A stretch of 64,000 nucleotides of DNA from Bacteroides sp. 519 (GCF_010500955.1 NZ_QVMJ01000005.1:11800-75799); one strand, 5' to 3'; shown: positions 8,925 through 17,906, counted from the stretch's first letter. Notes: generated by a model from the sequence alone, not told the origin. A program made the numbers and translations.

Positions 8925-9560
8925 TTAATACTTCAAACCCAGCTTCTTCCGCGCAAACTCTTCGATAAACAACACCGTTTCATCTATACCTAAAATCGAA
9001 GAGTCAATACATAAATGATAAGTCGCAGCCATTCCCCATGTTTTGTAGCTGTAATAGTTGTAGTATTCGGATCGTTTTTTGTCTGTTCGGTTTATCAGGT
9101 CTTCGGCTTCGCTTTTCGAAATCTGGTTGTTGGCCGAAACCCTTCTTATGCGGTCTTCCAGCGAAGAAGAAACAAAGATATTTACTGTTCGTGGATTATC
9201 CCTAAGAATATAGTCGGCACAACGGCCAACAAATAAGCAGGACTTTTCGGCTGCCAGTTTTCTTATCACATCGCTTTGTATCTTAAACAATGTATCGTTG
9301 CTCAGGTAGTTGGCATAAGGCATGGTATTGTCGGTAAACAAAGAAAACCTGTTACCAAAGAATCCTCCGATTATGGTTTGCGAAGGTTTCTCGTCGGCTT
9401 TTTCAAAGAATTCCTCACAAAGTCCGCTTTCTTTGGAAGCAAGGTTAATCAATTCTTTGTCGTAAAAAGAAATACCTAAACGGTTGGCTAGTTTCTCACC
9501 AATTTCTTTTCCGCCGCTACCTAATTGGCGGCCTATGTTGATTACAAAATTGTTATTCAT
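8925..9560 (-). CDS. cytidylate-kinase-like family protein
   Basis: A 211-residue P-loop kinase of the Cytidylate_kin2 family. The phosphate-binding loop is GRQLGSGGKEIG (residues 10-21), followed by ISFYDKELI, the phosphate-transfer region FVGRCADYILRD and a C-terminal RTDKKRSEYYNYYS segment typical of these proteins. Members are annotated as cytidylate-kinase-like but the substrate is rarely proven; the real housekeeping Cmk is a different protein. It has its own promoter and no obvious link to the PUL genes, although it lies inside the inverted segment. Confidence 0.85.
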   Translation of the reverse strand: MNNNFVINIGRQLGSGGKEIGEKLANRLGISFYDKELINLASKESGLCEEFFEKADEKPSQTIIGGFFGNRFSLFTDNTMPYANYLSNDTLFKIQSDVIRKLAAEKSCLFVGRCADYILRDNPRTVNIFVSSSLEDRIRRVSANNQISKSEAEDLINRTDKKRSEYYNYYSYKTWGMAATYHLCIDSSILGIDETVLFIEEFARKKLGLKY

Positions 9561-9585
9561 GACAGTGTATGATATTAGTCTGTCA

Positions 9586-9617
9586 CAAATTTAAAATAAA
9601 AAATTGATTTAAGACAA
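9586..9617 (-). promoter_or_regulatory. promoter of the cytidylate-kinase-like gene
   Basis: Minus-strand TAAATTTG (9593-9586) with TTG 21 bp upstream (9617-9615). Confidence 0.5.
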
Positions 9618-9620
9618 AAA

Positions 9621-9724
9621 TTAGACACAGATGACGCGGATTGCACGGATTTAATAACACGGATATTATTATAGAGATTAATCCGTGTATTAAAATCCGT
9701 GCAATCCGCGTCATCCGTGTCTAA
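9621..9724. repeat. long intergenic hairpin, 'GCGGATTGCACGGATT' family
   Basis: The arm TTAGACACAGATGACGCGG... (9621-9664) is repeated in reverse complement at 9681-9724 with very few mismatches around a 16-nt loop. Related words recur at 40.46-40.59 kb and 46.06-46.16 kb. It overlaps the stop codon of the GH88 gene and could end its transcript or that of the convergent side. Confidence 0.8.
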
Positions 9725-10959
9725 AAACCATTAAACTTTCTGTATCTAACCAGTGCCTCTAAAAAATAATAATCGGCATAAACCAGTGGTTTATCTATTT
9801 CGTTGTGATGTGGAATACTACCCACGCAATGCTTAATTATGAAGTTTACATTTGTTCCCAGTTCAGCACGATACTGTGCCGAAGCCAGTGTATATAGCAT
9901 TTGAGTAGCCAGATCGATATATTTCTGTGTTTGTGATATGTGTCCCAGTTCAAATAGTGCCGAACAAGTTATAGCTGCTGCCGAAGCATCTTTCAGTTTT
10001 TCTTTGAATTCAACTGCATATGATTTACCTTCGGGTTTGTACCCATTTTGTCCTACATTAAAGTCCCATACAGGAATAAGATCTTCGGGAAGGTTCTTTA
10101 AATAGAAATCGGCTGTTTTTATTGCTACATCCAAATATTGTGGGTTGTTTGTTTCGCGATACATCATGGTAAAACCATAAATAATCCATGCCTGTCCGCG
10201 TGCCCATGTTGAGTTGTCACTGTATCCCTGACAAGTTGCCTGGTTTTTAACCGCACCTGTTATTGTATCGTAATCAACCACATGATAAGTGCCGTAATCC
10301 TCTCTGATATGGTTTTTAATGGTTGAGTTGGCATGAGTAACAGCAATATCATAAAACTTTTTATTGCCCGATAATTTTGAAGCAGCAAACAACATTTCCA
10401 GATTCATCATGTTATCTACAATTACAGGATAAAACCATTCAACAGTATCATTCCATGCTTTGCGGTAATTCCATGATTTTATTGATTTGGTACGTTCGTC
10501 GTAACGAGACGATAACGACTCTGCACTTCTTATTATAATATCCTTGTATTCGGGGCGTGGTGCAAGGCGTAAGGCATTGCCATAACTACAATACATCATA
10601 AAACCCAGATCGTGATGACCGGTAAATGTTTGCAGCGATTCCAAAGAATGTGTCCATTGTTCGGCATACTTTTCCCATTCTTTATCGCCAGTAAGTTCGT
10701 ATATATACCATAAATTACCGGGGAAGAAACCAGGTGTCCAGTCGTATTTGCTGGTAACAACCAGTTGCCCGTTATCGTTCATGGTACGTGGATAATTTTT
10801 TCCTGTAGGTTCACCTATTCCAGCCAACATCAATCTGGTTTGGGCAACGGCAAATTCGGTATTGTCTTTTATAAAAAGATCTTTGTCGTTATTGCCATCA
10901 CAGGCTTGTAGCAGAGTAATTGCTAATACCCATATCAAAATTTTATATCCTGCTTTCAT
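9721..10959 (-). CDS. GH88 unsaturated glucuronyl hydrolase, lipoprotein
   Basis: This 412-residue enzyme should remove the unsaturated uronic acid that polysaccharide lyases leave at the non-reducing end of oligosaccharides. It has a lipoprotein signal (LLQAC, Cys20) and the alpha6/alpha6-barrel pattern of GH88: TPGFFPGNLWYIY, the catalytic Asp117 in GHHDLGF and Asp182 in YPVIVDNMMNLEML, and STWARGQAWIIYGF. It follows susD by about 150 bp on the same strand and belonged with it to the susC operon before the inversion. No lyase gene is in the window, so the glycan (a glycosaminoglycan, ulvan- or pectin-like polymer) stays open. Confidence 0.92.
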   Translation of the reverse strand: MKAGYKILIWVLAITLLQACDGNNDKDLFIKDNTEFAVAQTRLMLAGIGEPTGKNYPRTMNDNGQLVVTSKYDWTPGFFPGNLWYIYELTGDKEWEKYAEQWTHSLESLQTFTGHHDLGFMMYCSYGNALRLAPRPEYKDIIIRSAESLSSRYDERTKSIKSWNYRKAWNDTVEWFYPVIVDNMMNLEMLFAASKLSGNKKFYDIAVTHANSTIKNHIREDYGTYHVVDYDTITGAVKNQATCQGYSDNSTWARGQAWIIYGFTMMYRETNNPQYLDVAIKTADFYLKNLPEDLIPVWDFNVGQNGYKPEGKSYAVEFKEKLKDASAAAITCSALFELGHISQTQKYIDLATQMLYTLASAQYRAELGTNVNFIIKHCVGSIPHHNEIDKPLVYADYYFLEALVRYRKFNGF

Positions 10960-11017
10960 TTAAAATGTATTTAAGTTGTTTGGCATGTTCAATTAGTTTC
11001 TCTTTAGAGAGGAAAAT

Positions 11018-11042
11018 GAAGGCGTCTTCATCAGACGCCTTC
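11018..11042 (-). terminator. hairpin between susD and the GH88 gene
   Basis: A perfect 10-bp stem (GAAGGCGTCT / AGACGCCTTC) with a 5-nt loop lies downstream of susD on the minus strand and is followed by ATTTTCC. It may be an attenuator or an mRNA-stabilising hairpin giving more SusCD than hydrolase. Confidence 0.5.
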
Positions 11043-11111
11043 ATGGTGGGTACAATCTTTTTACGTTTTAATCATAGAGAAAAAATCCTTAATAATAACT
11101 TATACCCTTTA

Positions 11112-13046
11112 TTAGTAAATCCAACCTGGTGTTTTCTTTAAAGCAGGATTCTTTTCAATTTCAACACTTGGAACAGGCCAGATACTATAATCATTTGTTG
11201 TAGACCATGCTACTTTACCATTACCACTACTTTGCATACCATTACATGTATGAGCTGCAGGAGTGTAACCCATATAAGGTGAGAATTTGGTTTCGCGCAG
11301 TGTTCCCCAACGCAGTTCTTCGTAGAAGTTTACTCCTTCGTTTACAAGTTCACGGCGAGATTCATCTCTGATCTTCTTAATGGCATCTTCTTTATTGGCA
11401 AAAGTGTATGCAGGCATTTCAACACTTGTACGTGCTCTTATTAAATTAACTTTTTCGGCAGCCCCAATTAAATCATCTTGTTGTGCAAGTGCTTCGGCCC
11501 ACATCAGTAATACGTAAGCATAACGAAGAATCGGTTCATCAATAGGACTGTTTTCAATGTACTCACAATCATATACTTCCATAATGAATTTACGATGACG
11601 ATAAGCAAATTCGGCCTCGGCTGTTCCGTCTTGTCTTAAGTCGTAGGGCGATTCAACACCCAAGCCTTTTTGTGCTGCAACCGATTGATTTGTTGCGCCA
11701 ACCGGCCAGCGGAATATATAAGGTACAGGGGTAGTATTTCCTTGTTTGTTTTGGTCGGCATCTGTACCCAAGAATACTTCGCCATAAGGAACAATAAGGT
11801 TATAATGGAAACGTGGATCGCGGTTTGTCCATGCTTTTTGCAAGCGTGCCTCATTACCCTCAGGTAAGTATCTGTCTTTCGTTGCTTCGGGTATTTTTTT
11901 GTCTATTGCTGTCGCCATTTTATCGCTTACAAATTGTTTTCCATCGGCTTCTTTGTCACGTAGGAAATATACCAAACGTTCTTTTTCGGGTGTTTCAAAG
12001 AATTCCGGAATAACATCTTCCCAATTAAAAGGAGTACCATCTTTGTATTCATACAAGTCAACAATAGCAGGTGATGCACTGTATTGCGACCAACCGGTTC
12101 CACCTGTGCGGTCGCCTGCCGAACGTGTACCGCCTCTAAGCTGCATAGACGATCCATATCCGGGTTTTGAAATGTTTTGCACCGAGAAAATCATTTCAAT
12201 ACATCCTTCGTTGGCTTCGGTAAACAGTTCTCTGTATCCACCTTGGAAAAGATCGTAACCACATCCTTGCACTTTTGCAAAGTCGTCGGATGCTTTTTTC
12301 AACAGGTCCTTATCAATGCTGGTTCCTTCTACTTTACCTGTAGCATTGTTGTAGTTATATTTGGCCCCTTGCATCAGGTATGCTCTACCACGTAATGCAT
12401 AAGCAGCCCCTTTCGATACTCGTCCGGTTTCTTTATAACGGTTAGGAAGGTTAGGCTCGTTTATACAATCGGTTAAATCGGCTACTATTTGTGCCCATAT
12501 TTCGTTTTCGGGCGATTGCGATTTCACACATTCGTCTACCGATTTAATAGGCTCTGTATAGAGTGGTACACCAAATCCATAGCGTCCGTATAACTCATTT
12601 AAACGCATGTAATAATATGCCCGAAGAAATTTACATTCGGCAAGCAATCGGGTGCGTGTTTCTTCATCTACTCCACCACCACCGGGTTCCGACAGGTTGT
12701 AGATACCATCGTTAGCACGGTGTACACCTTCGTATAATGTTTTCCACATAGTCGAGAAGAAGGTATCTCCTGCTCCTGCTGTACCATTCAGATAAGGAAT
12801 AGAGCGGTATGCTTCGCCTGTCATTCCCAAACATTCGAAAGGAATTACATTAAGTTGGTAACTGGCAGACCCATATACTCCCCATTTACGCATAGCCGCA
12901 TATACACCTGCAACACCTTGATTGGTTAGAGATGCGTTTGTCCACATGTTGCTGGATGCTACCTGATCGTATGGTGCAGTATCCAATATATCGCACGATT
13001 GCATTGTGCAGAGTGCTACAAGAAGTAAATATATTATTTTTTTCAT
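11112..13046 (-). CDS. SusD-family glycan-binding lipoprotein
   Basis: A 644-residue outer-membrane lipoprotein (Cys18 in TMQSCD) that caps the SusC channel and binds the glycan. SusD hallmarks are present: an N-terminal helical region with LLAECKFLRAYYYMRLNELYG, the central TPR-like helices (GAAYALRGRAYLMQGA) and the C-terminal RYAYVLLMWAEALAQ... / RRELVNEGVNFYEELRWG / NDYSIWPVPSVEIEKNP. It starts 22 bp after the susC 3' part on the same strand. The inversion separates this gene from the susC promoter at about 4.7 kb, so its expression now depends on whatever reads leftward through 15.2-14.6 kb. Confidence 0.95.
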   Translation of the reverse strand: MKKIIYLLLVALCTMQSCDILDTAPYDQVASSNMWTNASLTNQGVAGVYAAMRKWGVYGSASYQLNVIPFECLGMTGEAYRSIPYLNGTAGAGDTFFSTMWKTLYEGVHRANDGIYNLSEPGGGGVDEETRTRLLAECKFLRAYYYMRLNELYGRYGFGVPLYTEPIKSVDECVKSQSPENEIWAQIVADLTDCINEPNLPNRYKETGRVSKGAAYALRGRAYLMQGAKYNYNNATGKVEGTSIDKDLLKKASDDFAKVQGCGYDLFQGGYRELFTEANEGCIEMIFSVQNISKPGYGSSMQLRGGTRSAGDRTGGTGWSQYSASPAIVDLYEYKDGTPFNWEDVIPEFFETPEKERLVYFLRDKEADGKQFVSDKMATAIDKKIPEATKDRYLPEGNEARLQKAWTNRDPRFHYNLIVPYGEVFLGTDADQNKQGNTTPVPYIFRWPVGATNQSVAAQKGLGVESPYDLRQDGTAEAEFAYRHRKFIMEVYDCEYIENSPIDEPILRYAYVLLMWAEALAQQDDLIGAAEKVNLIRARTSVEMPAYTFANKEDAIKKIRDESRRELVNEGVNFYEELRWGTLRETKFSPYMGYTPAAHTCNGMQSSGNGKVAWSTTNDYSIWPVPSVEIEKNPALKKTPGWIY

Positions 13047-13068
13047 GTCTATAATCTTTATGTACTGA

Positions 13069-14634
13069 TTAGAATGTTAAATTAATACCACCCGAAAAGA
13101 TTCTAGGAATAGGATAAGAAGTAAATCCACTACCACCAATTTCAGGATCAACACCAGGATAATTTGTAATAGTTAACAAGTTTTCGGCTGAAACAAAGAT
13201 GCGTAAGTTTTTAATTTGCGCTTTCGATGTCCATGCTTTTGGTAGTGTATAACCAATTTGTAGTGTTTTAAGCTTGATGTAAGAAGCATTATACAACTCG
13301 GATGTATTGTTGCGGTGTGCCGATCCTACATTACCAATACGCATGTAAGCTGCATTTATATTTGCTTTAGGGTCGGTAGCTGGGTCATAATCAGGATTCA
13401 ACAGAGACTCTTTGGGATCGCAATAGTAATAAATGTCGCGGGCATTGCGGGCTATGATTGTTCCTTCTTGCCAACTAGAGCTACTCATACTATTAAAACC
13501 ACGTTCGTAAATGTGATAGTACATGCCTGCATTACCTGCCCATGTCATATTGATATCGAAGTTTTTCCAGCTAGCCGATAGGTTTATACCATACGAATAT
13601 TTAGGTGTTGATGATTTACCAGTAAACACACGGTCGTTATCGTTTGTACCATACATACCATCACCGTTTACGTCGGCATACACACATTCTCCATACCATA
13701 GTCCCGAGTTTTGTCCAACACTTTGATTATTAAAGTTATATACTTTATTTCCATTCGCATCGGTGTATTCGATCATAGCTTTTACCCAATCCAAATCGGC
13801 TTTTGTACGAATCATACCATCGCGTGGACCACCTTTGGGGTCAGGGGTTTTTCCGTCGGCCAAATAAATATTTCCATTACCCTTGTGGCGTTCCCACATA
13901 TAGTATTCGTCGAACTTATGATCTTCTACACGTATTGTAGTGCCCGAATAATCAGCAGTTTCTCCTCGGTTACTTACCCATACTTTGTTACCACTAGCAT
14001 CAGTTTCCCATCCTTCTTTATACTTGCCTTGATATTTTACAATGGCATTGTGGTTGTAAGTGAAGTTGGCGCTTACGCTATATTGGAAATCTTTTATTCT
14101 ATCGTTCCAACCTATTGTTAAATCCAATCCGCGGTTACGCATATCAGATGTGTTGGTTGTAGGTGCAGCAACAGTACCCATTGTTAAATAAACCGATGGT
14201 GATGCCAAAATACCTTTGGTAGTACGTTGGTAGAGGTCGGCTTCCAGTGTTAAACGATTGTTGAGGAATCCGGCTTCGATAGCAACGTTGCTTGATGTAA
14301 CGGCTTCCCAATGCAAAATAGGATTAGCTATTTTCTTTTGATACAAACCGTCGCTGGTATTACCATTGAATGAATAATTTACTCCTCCGTATGCAGCTTG
14401 CCATTCGTAGTAACCAGATGTTGTGTTACCCAGTTTACCCCATGAAGCACGTAACTTTAAATTAGAAAATACATCTTTCATATTTTCCATAAATGGTTCT
14501 TCGCTTATACGCCATGCTGCCGAGAACGAAGGGAATGTACCCCAACGATAGTCGGGTCCGAAACGCGACGAACCGTCACGACGGAAGTTGGCTTCGAACA
14601 AGTAACGTTGTTTATAAGCGTAGTTTAAACGTCC
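13069..14634 (-). pseudogene. SusC-family TonB-dependent receptor, 3' portion (broken by inversion)
   Basis: This frame encodes the last 520 or so residues of the same SusC whose start is at 4758. It opens in mid-protein (GRLNYAYKQRYLFEANFRR), continues through barrel strands and ends in a terminal aromatic residue (GGINLTF), the outer-membrane assembly signal. Directly upstream are a stop codon and group II intron sequence, so there is no native start; the TTG at 14601 is not a plausible one. Adding it to 4758-6543 gives 3348 nt, an exact multiple of three. It is followed by susD. Confidence 0.92.
14631..14634. other. right breakpoint of the 8.1-kb inversion
   Basis: GTCC on the plus strand (GGAC on minus) separates intron 5' sequence (ATGAAAG, 14641-14635) from susC sequence (GTTTAAACTACGC). 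It is reciprocal to the junction at 6540-6543. Confidence 0.88.
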
Positions 14635-15187
14635 CTTTCATTAAGTCCTCCTTTCTAAAAGAAAGTTGTTTAACAATTAATACACAGATAAGCTGCTCCC
14701 TTCGCTCCATACCCATTACAGGTACTTCAACACTACTACGAAGCAGTCCGCCACAACCATGAGCATCAGTACTCAGTATCTTGGGGGGCTTCCCCTTGAT
14801 AGGCTCCTTTTGCATCTCATGATTGCTTCCCGTGTTCCATAAACAAGCCACATGTAAGGTCATGCCATCTTAACGCCGAATGCCGTGTAAGCAGTAAACA
14901 GGTGCATCTTACACTTATCCCAAGGATGGTAGAATCCCTTGGTTTTGACATTGTTTTTACAGCTTTTCGACGCTTCAATGATGGTTTCCTTGCGGTCATC
15001 TCCTTACATAATACCTGACGATTAGAAACCGCCTTTTAATGTATCGCTCACTACCAAGTCTATTAAACAAAGCAGCATACACCGGTTTGGAACCTCCTCC
15101 TGCAAGGCGATTCCGAGGGGACAAATCCCTCATCTTGTTCATAGTTGCGAAAGGTTGAATACAAAACAACACTTTCTCACGGCACAC
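14635..15187 (-). mobile_element. group II intron, 5' portion (domains I-IV start)
   Basis: On the minus strand the intron begins GTGTGCCGTGAG at 15187, fitting the GTGYG 5' consensus, directly after the exon sequence GCAGTGGTAGA. About 550 nt of structured non-coding sequence follow, ending with a strong ribosome-binding sequence (AAGGAGGA, 14653-14646) and the RT start ATGAAAG (14641-14635). The rest of the intron is at 6544-7844. Small frames in this stretch are not believable genes. Confidence 0.87.
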
Positions 15188-15213
15188 TCTACCACTGCTA
15201 TCACTAAAAAAAT
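15188..15213 (-). repeat. terminal repeat of the VirE element, left copy, inner part
   Basis: Minus-strand TTTTTAGTGATAGCAGTGG followed by TAGA, then the intron. It is identical over this stretch to the copies at 17.64 kb and 46.3 kb. The 170 bp between here and the iterons hold no gene. Confidence 0.8.
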
Positions 15214-15384
15214 CGCAAGTAAATTCTTTATTATACCACTAAATCACTAACTAACAATCACTTAAGTAAATTGCAATATCCTGAGTGCTTATCACTCCAA
15301 TCCTATTCATTCACTATATTATTCTTATTGTTTTCCTTGCCTATCCCTATAGATTTCTTTAAATTTGCCACTAGCATCGACTTT

Positions 15385-15490
15385 GTAACACCCGGGTGTA
15401 CAATCTATGTACACCCGGATGTACAGACCATGTACACCCGGGTGTGCAAGCCACGTACACCCGGGTGTACACAATATTAACACCCGGGTA
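15385..15490 (+). repeat. five 23-bp palindromic iterons upstream of the VirE gene
   Basis: The core CACCCGGGTG recurs with its CCC at 15391, 15414, 15437, 15460 and 15483, a period of exactly 23 bp. Most units are the 16-bp palindrome GTACACCCGGGTGTAC or a one- or two-base variant; the 7-bp linkers differ. The array ends about 40 bp before the ATG at 15530. Its form suggests a replication-initiator or repressor binding array. Confidence 0.9.
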
Positions 15491-15529
15491 TTACCAAACA
15501 AAATCTTATAGGAATCAAAACAAAACCTA

Positions 15530-17614
15530 ATGCAAATAACCACCTACCGAAAGACTAACGAAACCCAAACACAACGGGTATTGGAACTGGAAACAGTACT
15601 AAAAAACCTGCAAACCGAAACAAAAGCGAAACCTGTAACCGCTTTGAGAAACAACCTGATATACAATTCAGGTGGAAAACGTAGTGATTATGCCGACAAA
15701 CTACCTGCATTGGTGTTTAGCGGAGTATTTAAAAAGAAAGGAAGTGAACAGGAACTGGTTACCTACAACGGACTTGTTATGCTAGAAATAACTAAACTTA
15801 CCGGAATAAAAGAGGCAGTGCAGTGGCGCGATGTGGCATCCACATTTCCACAAACCTTATTGGCTTTTGTAGGTTCGAGCGGGAGAAGCGTAAAAATAAT
15901 CATCCCCTTTTCATTGCCCGACGGTAGTTTGCCTAGGGATTATGAACTGATTAAAATGTTTCATGCGCAAGCCTACCGCGAAGCCGTAAAATGGTATCAG
16001 CCCCAGATAAAGAGGGAAATAGAACTGAAAAAGCCTGATTTGGACCGTGGATGCAGGCTTTCTTACGATCCGGATTTATACTATAACCCGCACGCAACGC
16101 CCATACGCATGGAGCAACCGGTTCGCACACCGGCCGAACCTACATACCGTGAGGTACAACAGGCCATAAAAGACCCTTTGTTAAGGCTGATACCGGGATA
16201 CGAACGGAACGAGATTATATCGACATTGTTTGATACTTCGTTGTACGATGCCCTCAATATGATAGATGGTATAGACTGGGAGAAAGACGAGTTAAAACCA
16301 TTTCTCACCAAATTGGCCGAAAACTGTTACCAGTCGGGCATACCGGAAGAAGAGGCAGTGAAATGGACATTGCTTCACCGCGACTTCAGGAAATACGAAA
16401 TACATATCAGGGCCAACTTCCGGGCCGTTTACTCTCTTGCCAAAAAGTTCGGCGGCAAACCTTGCATAACATCATCCATGACACTGGTTGCACAGTTGGA
16501 CGATTTTATGGAACGCAGGTACCAGTTCAGGCGAAATACAATAAAAGGAATGGTGGAGTACCGTGAGCTGAAATCGTTCTACTTCGACTTTCGCCCGCTT
16601 ACCAAGGAGGCCATGAACAGTATTTCACTGAATGCCACAGCCGAAGGTATCAGCGCATGGGATGCAGACGTGAAGCGTTACCTGCATTCGGACCGCATAC
16701 CAGTGTACAACCCCATTGAAGAGTACTTGTTTGCATTGCCCCATTGGGATGGTAAAGACCGCATCCGCATACTTGCAAATACGGTAAGATGCAATAATCC
16801 CCGTTGGGCAGACTTGTTTTATACCTGGTTCTTGTCCATGGTTGCGCATTGGCAACGGGTAGACAACCGGCATGCCAACAGCACACTGCCGTTGCTGGTG
16901 GGCGATCAGGGTTGTGGTAAATCTACTTTTTGTTTGAACATTCTGCCTCCGGAGTTACGCGATTATTATACGGACAGTATTGATTTCAGCAACCGCCGCA
17001 CTGTTGAGCAGGCATTGGGACGGTTTGCGCTTATCAATATGGACGAGTTCGATTCCATAAGTCCTTCGTATCAGGGTTTTATGAAACATATTCTTCAAAA
17101 GGCGGTGGTGCAAACCCGCTTGCCGTATGCGGGTACCACGGATGCTATTCGCCGGTATGCTACATTTATTGCTACGAGTAACAATTTTGATTTGTTATCG
17201 GACCCTACAGGCAGTCGCCGTTTTATTTGTGTGGAGGTTGAGGGGATTATTGATTATTCTCAGCCAATTGATTACAAGCAGTTGTATGCACAGGCGGTAC
17301 ATGCCATCCGCAATGGGGAACATTATTGGTTCAGCCACGAGGAAGAGGCCTATATTACTAGTTGCAATCAGCGGTTTGTGCGTACATTGCCCGAGGAGGA
17401 GATTTTACTGGCTTATTTCCGTTCGCCGGTTGGAGACGAACCGTTCGAGGAGCTCACTTGTGGGGAAATGTTGGAGCGCATCCGGAGTAAGAATACAGGT
17501 TTTAAATGTAGCAAAACGGCTGCGATTACATTGGGACGTTCGCTAAGAAACAAATTCGTCAACCGTCGGTTAAGTAAGGGCACGGTTTATAAAGTGACTG
17601 ATAATCAGGAGTAA
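15530..17614 (+). CDS. VirE/BT4734-type primase-helicase protein
   Basis: A 694-residue protein. The N-terminal third matches the BT4734-like VirE_N domain (GGKRSDYADKLPALVFSGVF and VQWRDVASTFPQTLLAFVGSSGRS), which resembles a primase-polymerase fold. A linker of helical character follows. The C-terminal half is the VirE/D5-like helicase domain: Walker A GDQGCGKSTF (about residues 458-467), Walker B ALINMDEFDS (about 500-510) and TRLPYAGTTDAIRRYATFIATSN. Relatives occur in phages, plasmids and integrated elements, where they act in replication; many Bacteroidetes have orphan copies near capsule loci. This copy is alone between inverted repeats, just after iterons, as expected of the sole gene of a small replicating element. 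No transposase, integrase or relaxase accompanies it. Confidence 0.85.
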   Translation: MQITTYRKTNETQTQRVLELETVLKNLQTETKAKPVTALRNNLIYNSGGKRSDYADKLPALVFSGVFKKKGSEQELVTYNGLVMLEITKLTGIKEAVQWRDVASTFPQTLLAFVGSSGRSVKIIIPFSLPDGSLPRDYELIKMFHAQAYREAVKWYQPQIKREIELKKPDLDRGCRLSYDPDLYYNPHATPIRMEQPVRTPAEPTYREVQQAIKDPLLRLIPGYERNEIISTLFDTSLYDALNMIDGIDWEKDELKPFLTKLAENCYQSGIPEEEAVKWTLLHRDFRKYEIHIRANFRAVYSLAKKFGGKPCITSSMTLVAQLDDFMERRYQFRRNTIKGMVEYRELKSFYFDFRPLTKEAMNSISLNATAEGISAWDADVKRYLHSDRIPVYNPIEEYLFALPHWDGKDRIRILANTVRCNNPRWADLFYTWFLSMVAHWQRVDNRHANSTLPLLVGDQGCGKSTFCLNILPPELRDYYTDSIDFSNRRTVEQALGRFALINMDEFDSISPSYQGFMKHILQKAVVQTRLPYAGTTDAIRRYATFIATSNNFDLLSDPTGSRRFICVEVEGIIDYSQPIDYKQLYAQAVHAIRNGEHYWFSHEEEAYITSCNQRFVRTLPEEEILLAYFRSPVGDEPFEELTCGEMLERIRSKNTGFKCSKTAAITLGRSLRNKFVNRRLSKGTVYKVTDNQE

Positions 17615-17636
17615 AGATTAAAATAGCATGATGTTA

Positions 17637-17771
17637 TTTAGTGATAGCAGTGGTAGATGTATTTTACTATCACTGCATCTAGCACTGATTTAATTGTTTG
17701 ATTATTAATATGTTGCATGGGTTAGTGATAGCAGTGACAGCAAAATGACGAAAAAACATTTTCTGAGGGGA
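17637..17771 (+). repeat. terminal repeat of the VirE element, right copy (intron-free)
   Basis: TTTAGTGATAGCAGTGGTAG, then ATGTATTTTACTATCACTGC, an AT-rich spacer, GGGTTAGTGATAGCAGTGAC and AAAACATTTTCTGAGGGG. It is the inverted counterpart of the left copy (before the 8.1-kb inversion) and an empty version of the intron target site. It contains short inverted repeats (AGTGATAG / CTATCAC), so it can also fold. Confidence 0.82.
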
Positions 17772-17805
17772 TTTGATTTTTATGTTTGTTAGGGCACTTT
17801 GTTCT

Positions 17806-17847
17806 GGAAAAGTCTAAGGTTTTCCACGGGATACTTCAGACTTTTCC
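17806..17847. terminator. imperfect hairpin after the VirE element
   Basis: GGAAAAGTCT (17806-17815) and AGACTTTTCC (17838-17847) form a 10-bp stem with a 22-nt loop. It could terminate VirE transcription; there is no long T-run. Confidence 0.4.
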
Positions 17848-17906
17848 ATGGGAAAGTGTAGAGGGGGTTGAGTATAATAAAAAACTCAATCTTTCAAGGT
17901 TTAAAG

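Noticed and set aside
13069..14601. Treating the TTG at 14601 as a real start of a short SusC
   Set aside because: The frame is homologous SusC sequence upstream to 14634 and then meets a stop and intron DNA; there is no signal peptide or plug, so it is a fragment.
6540..14634. Assembly or amplification chimera as the cause of the inversion
   Set aside because: Both reciprocal junctions exist and restore two reading frames; the shared sequence is only 4 bp, too short to mislead an assembler. It cannot be fully excluded without reads.
14612..15187. Several short minus-strand reading frames (for example 14612-14863 and 14996-15187) as genes
   Set aside because: They lie in the structured 5' part of the group II intron and have no family resemblance.
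15271..15480. Reading frame through the CCCGGG iterons (both strands)
   Set aside because: The repetitive TPGCT- and PGCTW-like residues just reflect the 23-bp repeats; no plausible gene.
17806..17847. Transposase or integrase remnant next to the VirE element
   Set aside because: I looked on both strands between 17.6 and 18.2 kb and found only the hairpin and the ATPase stump; no integrase motif.
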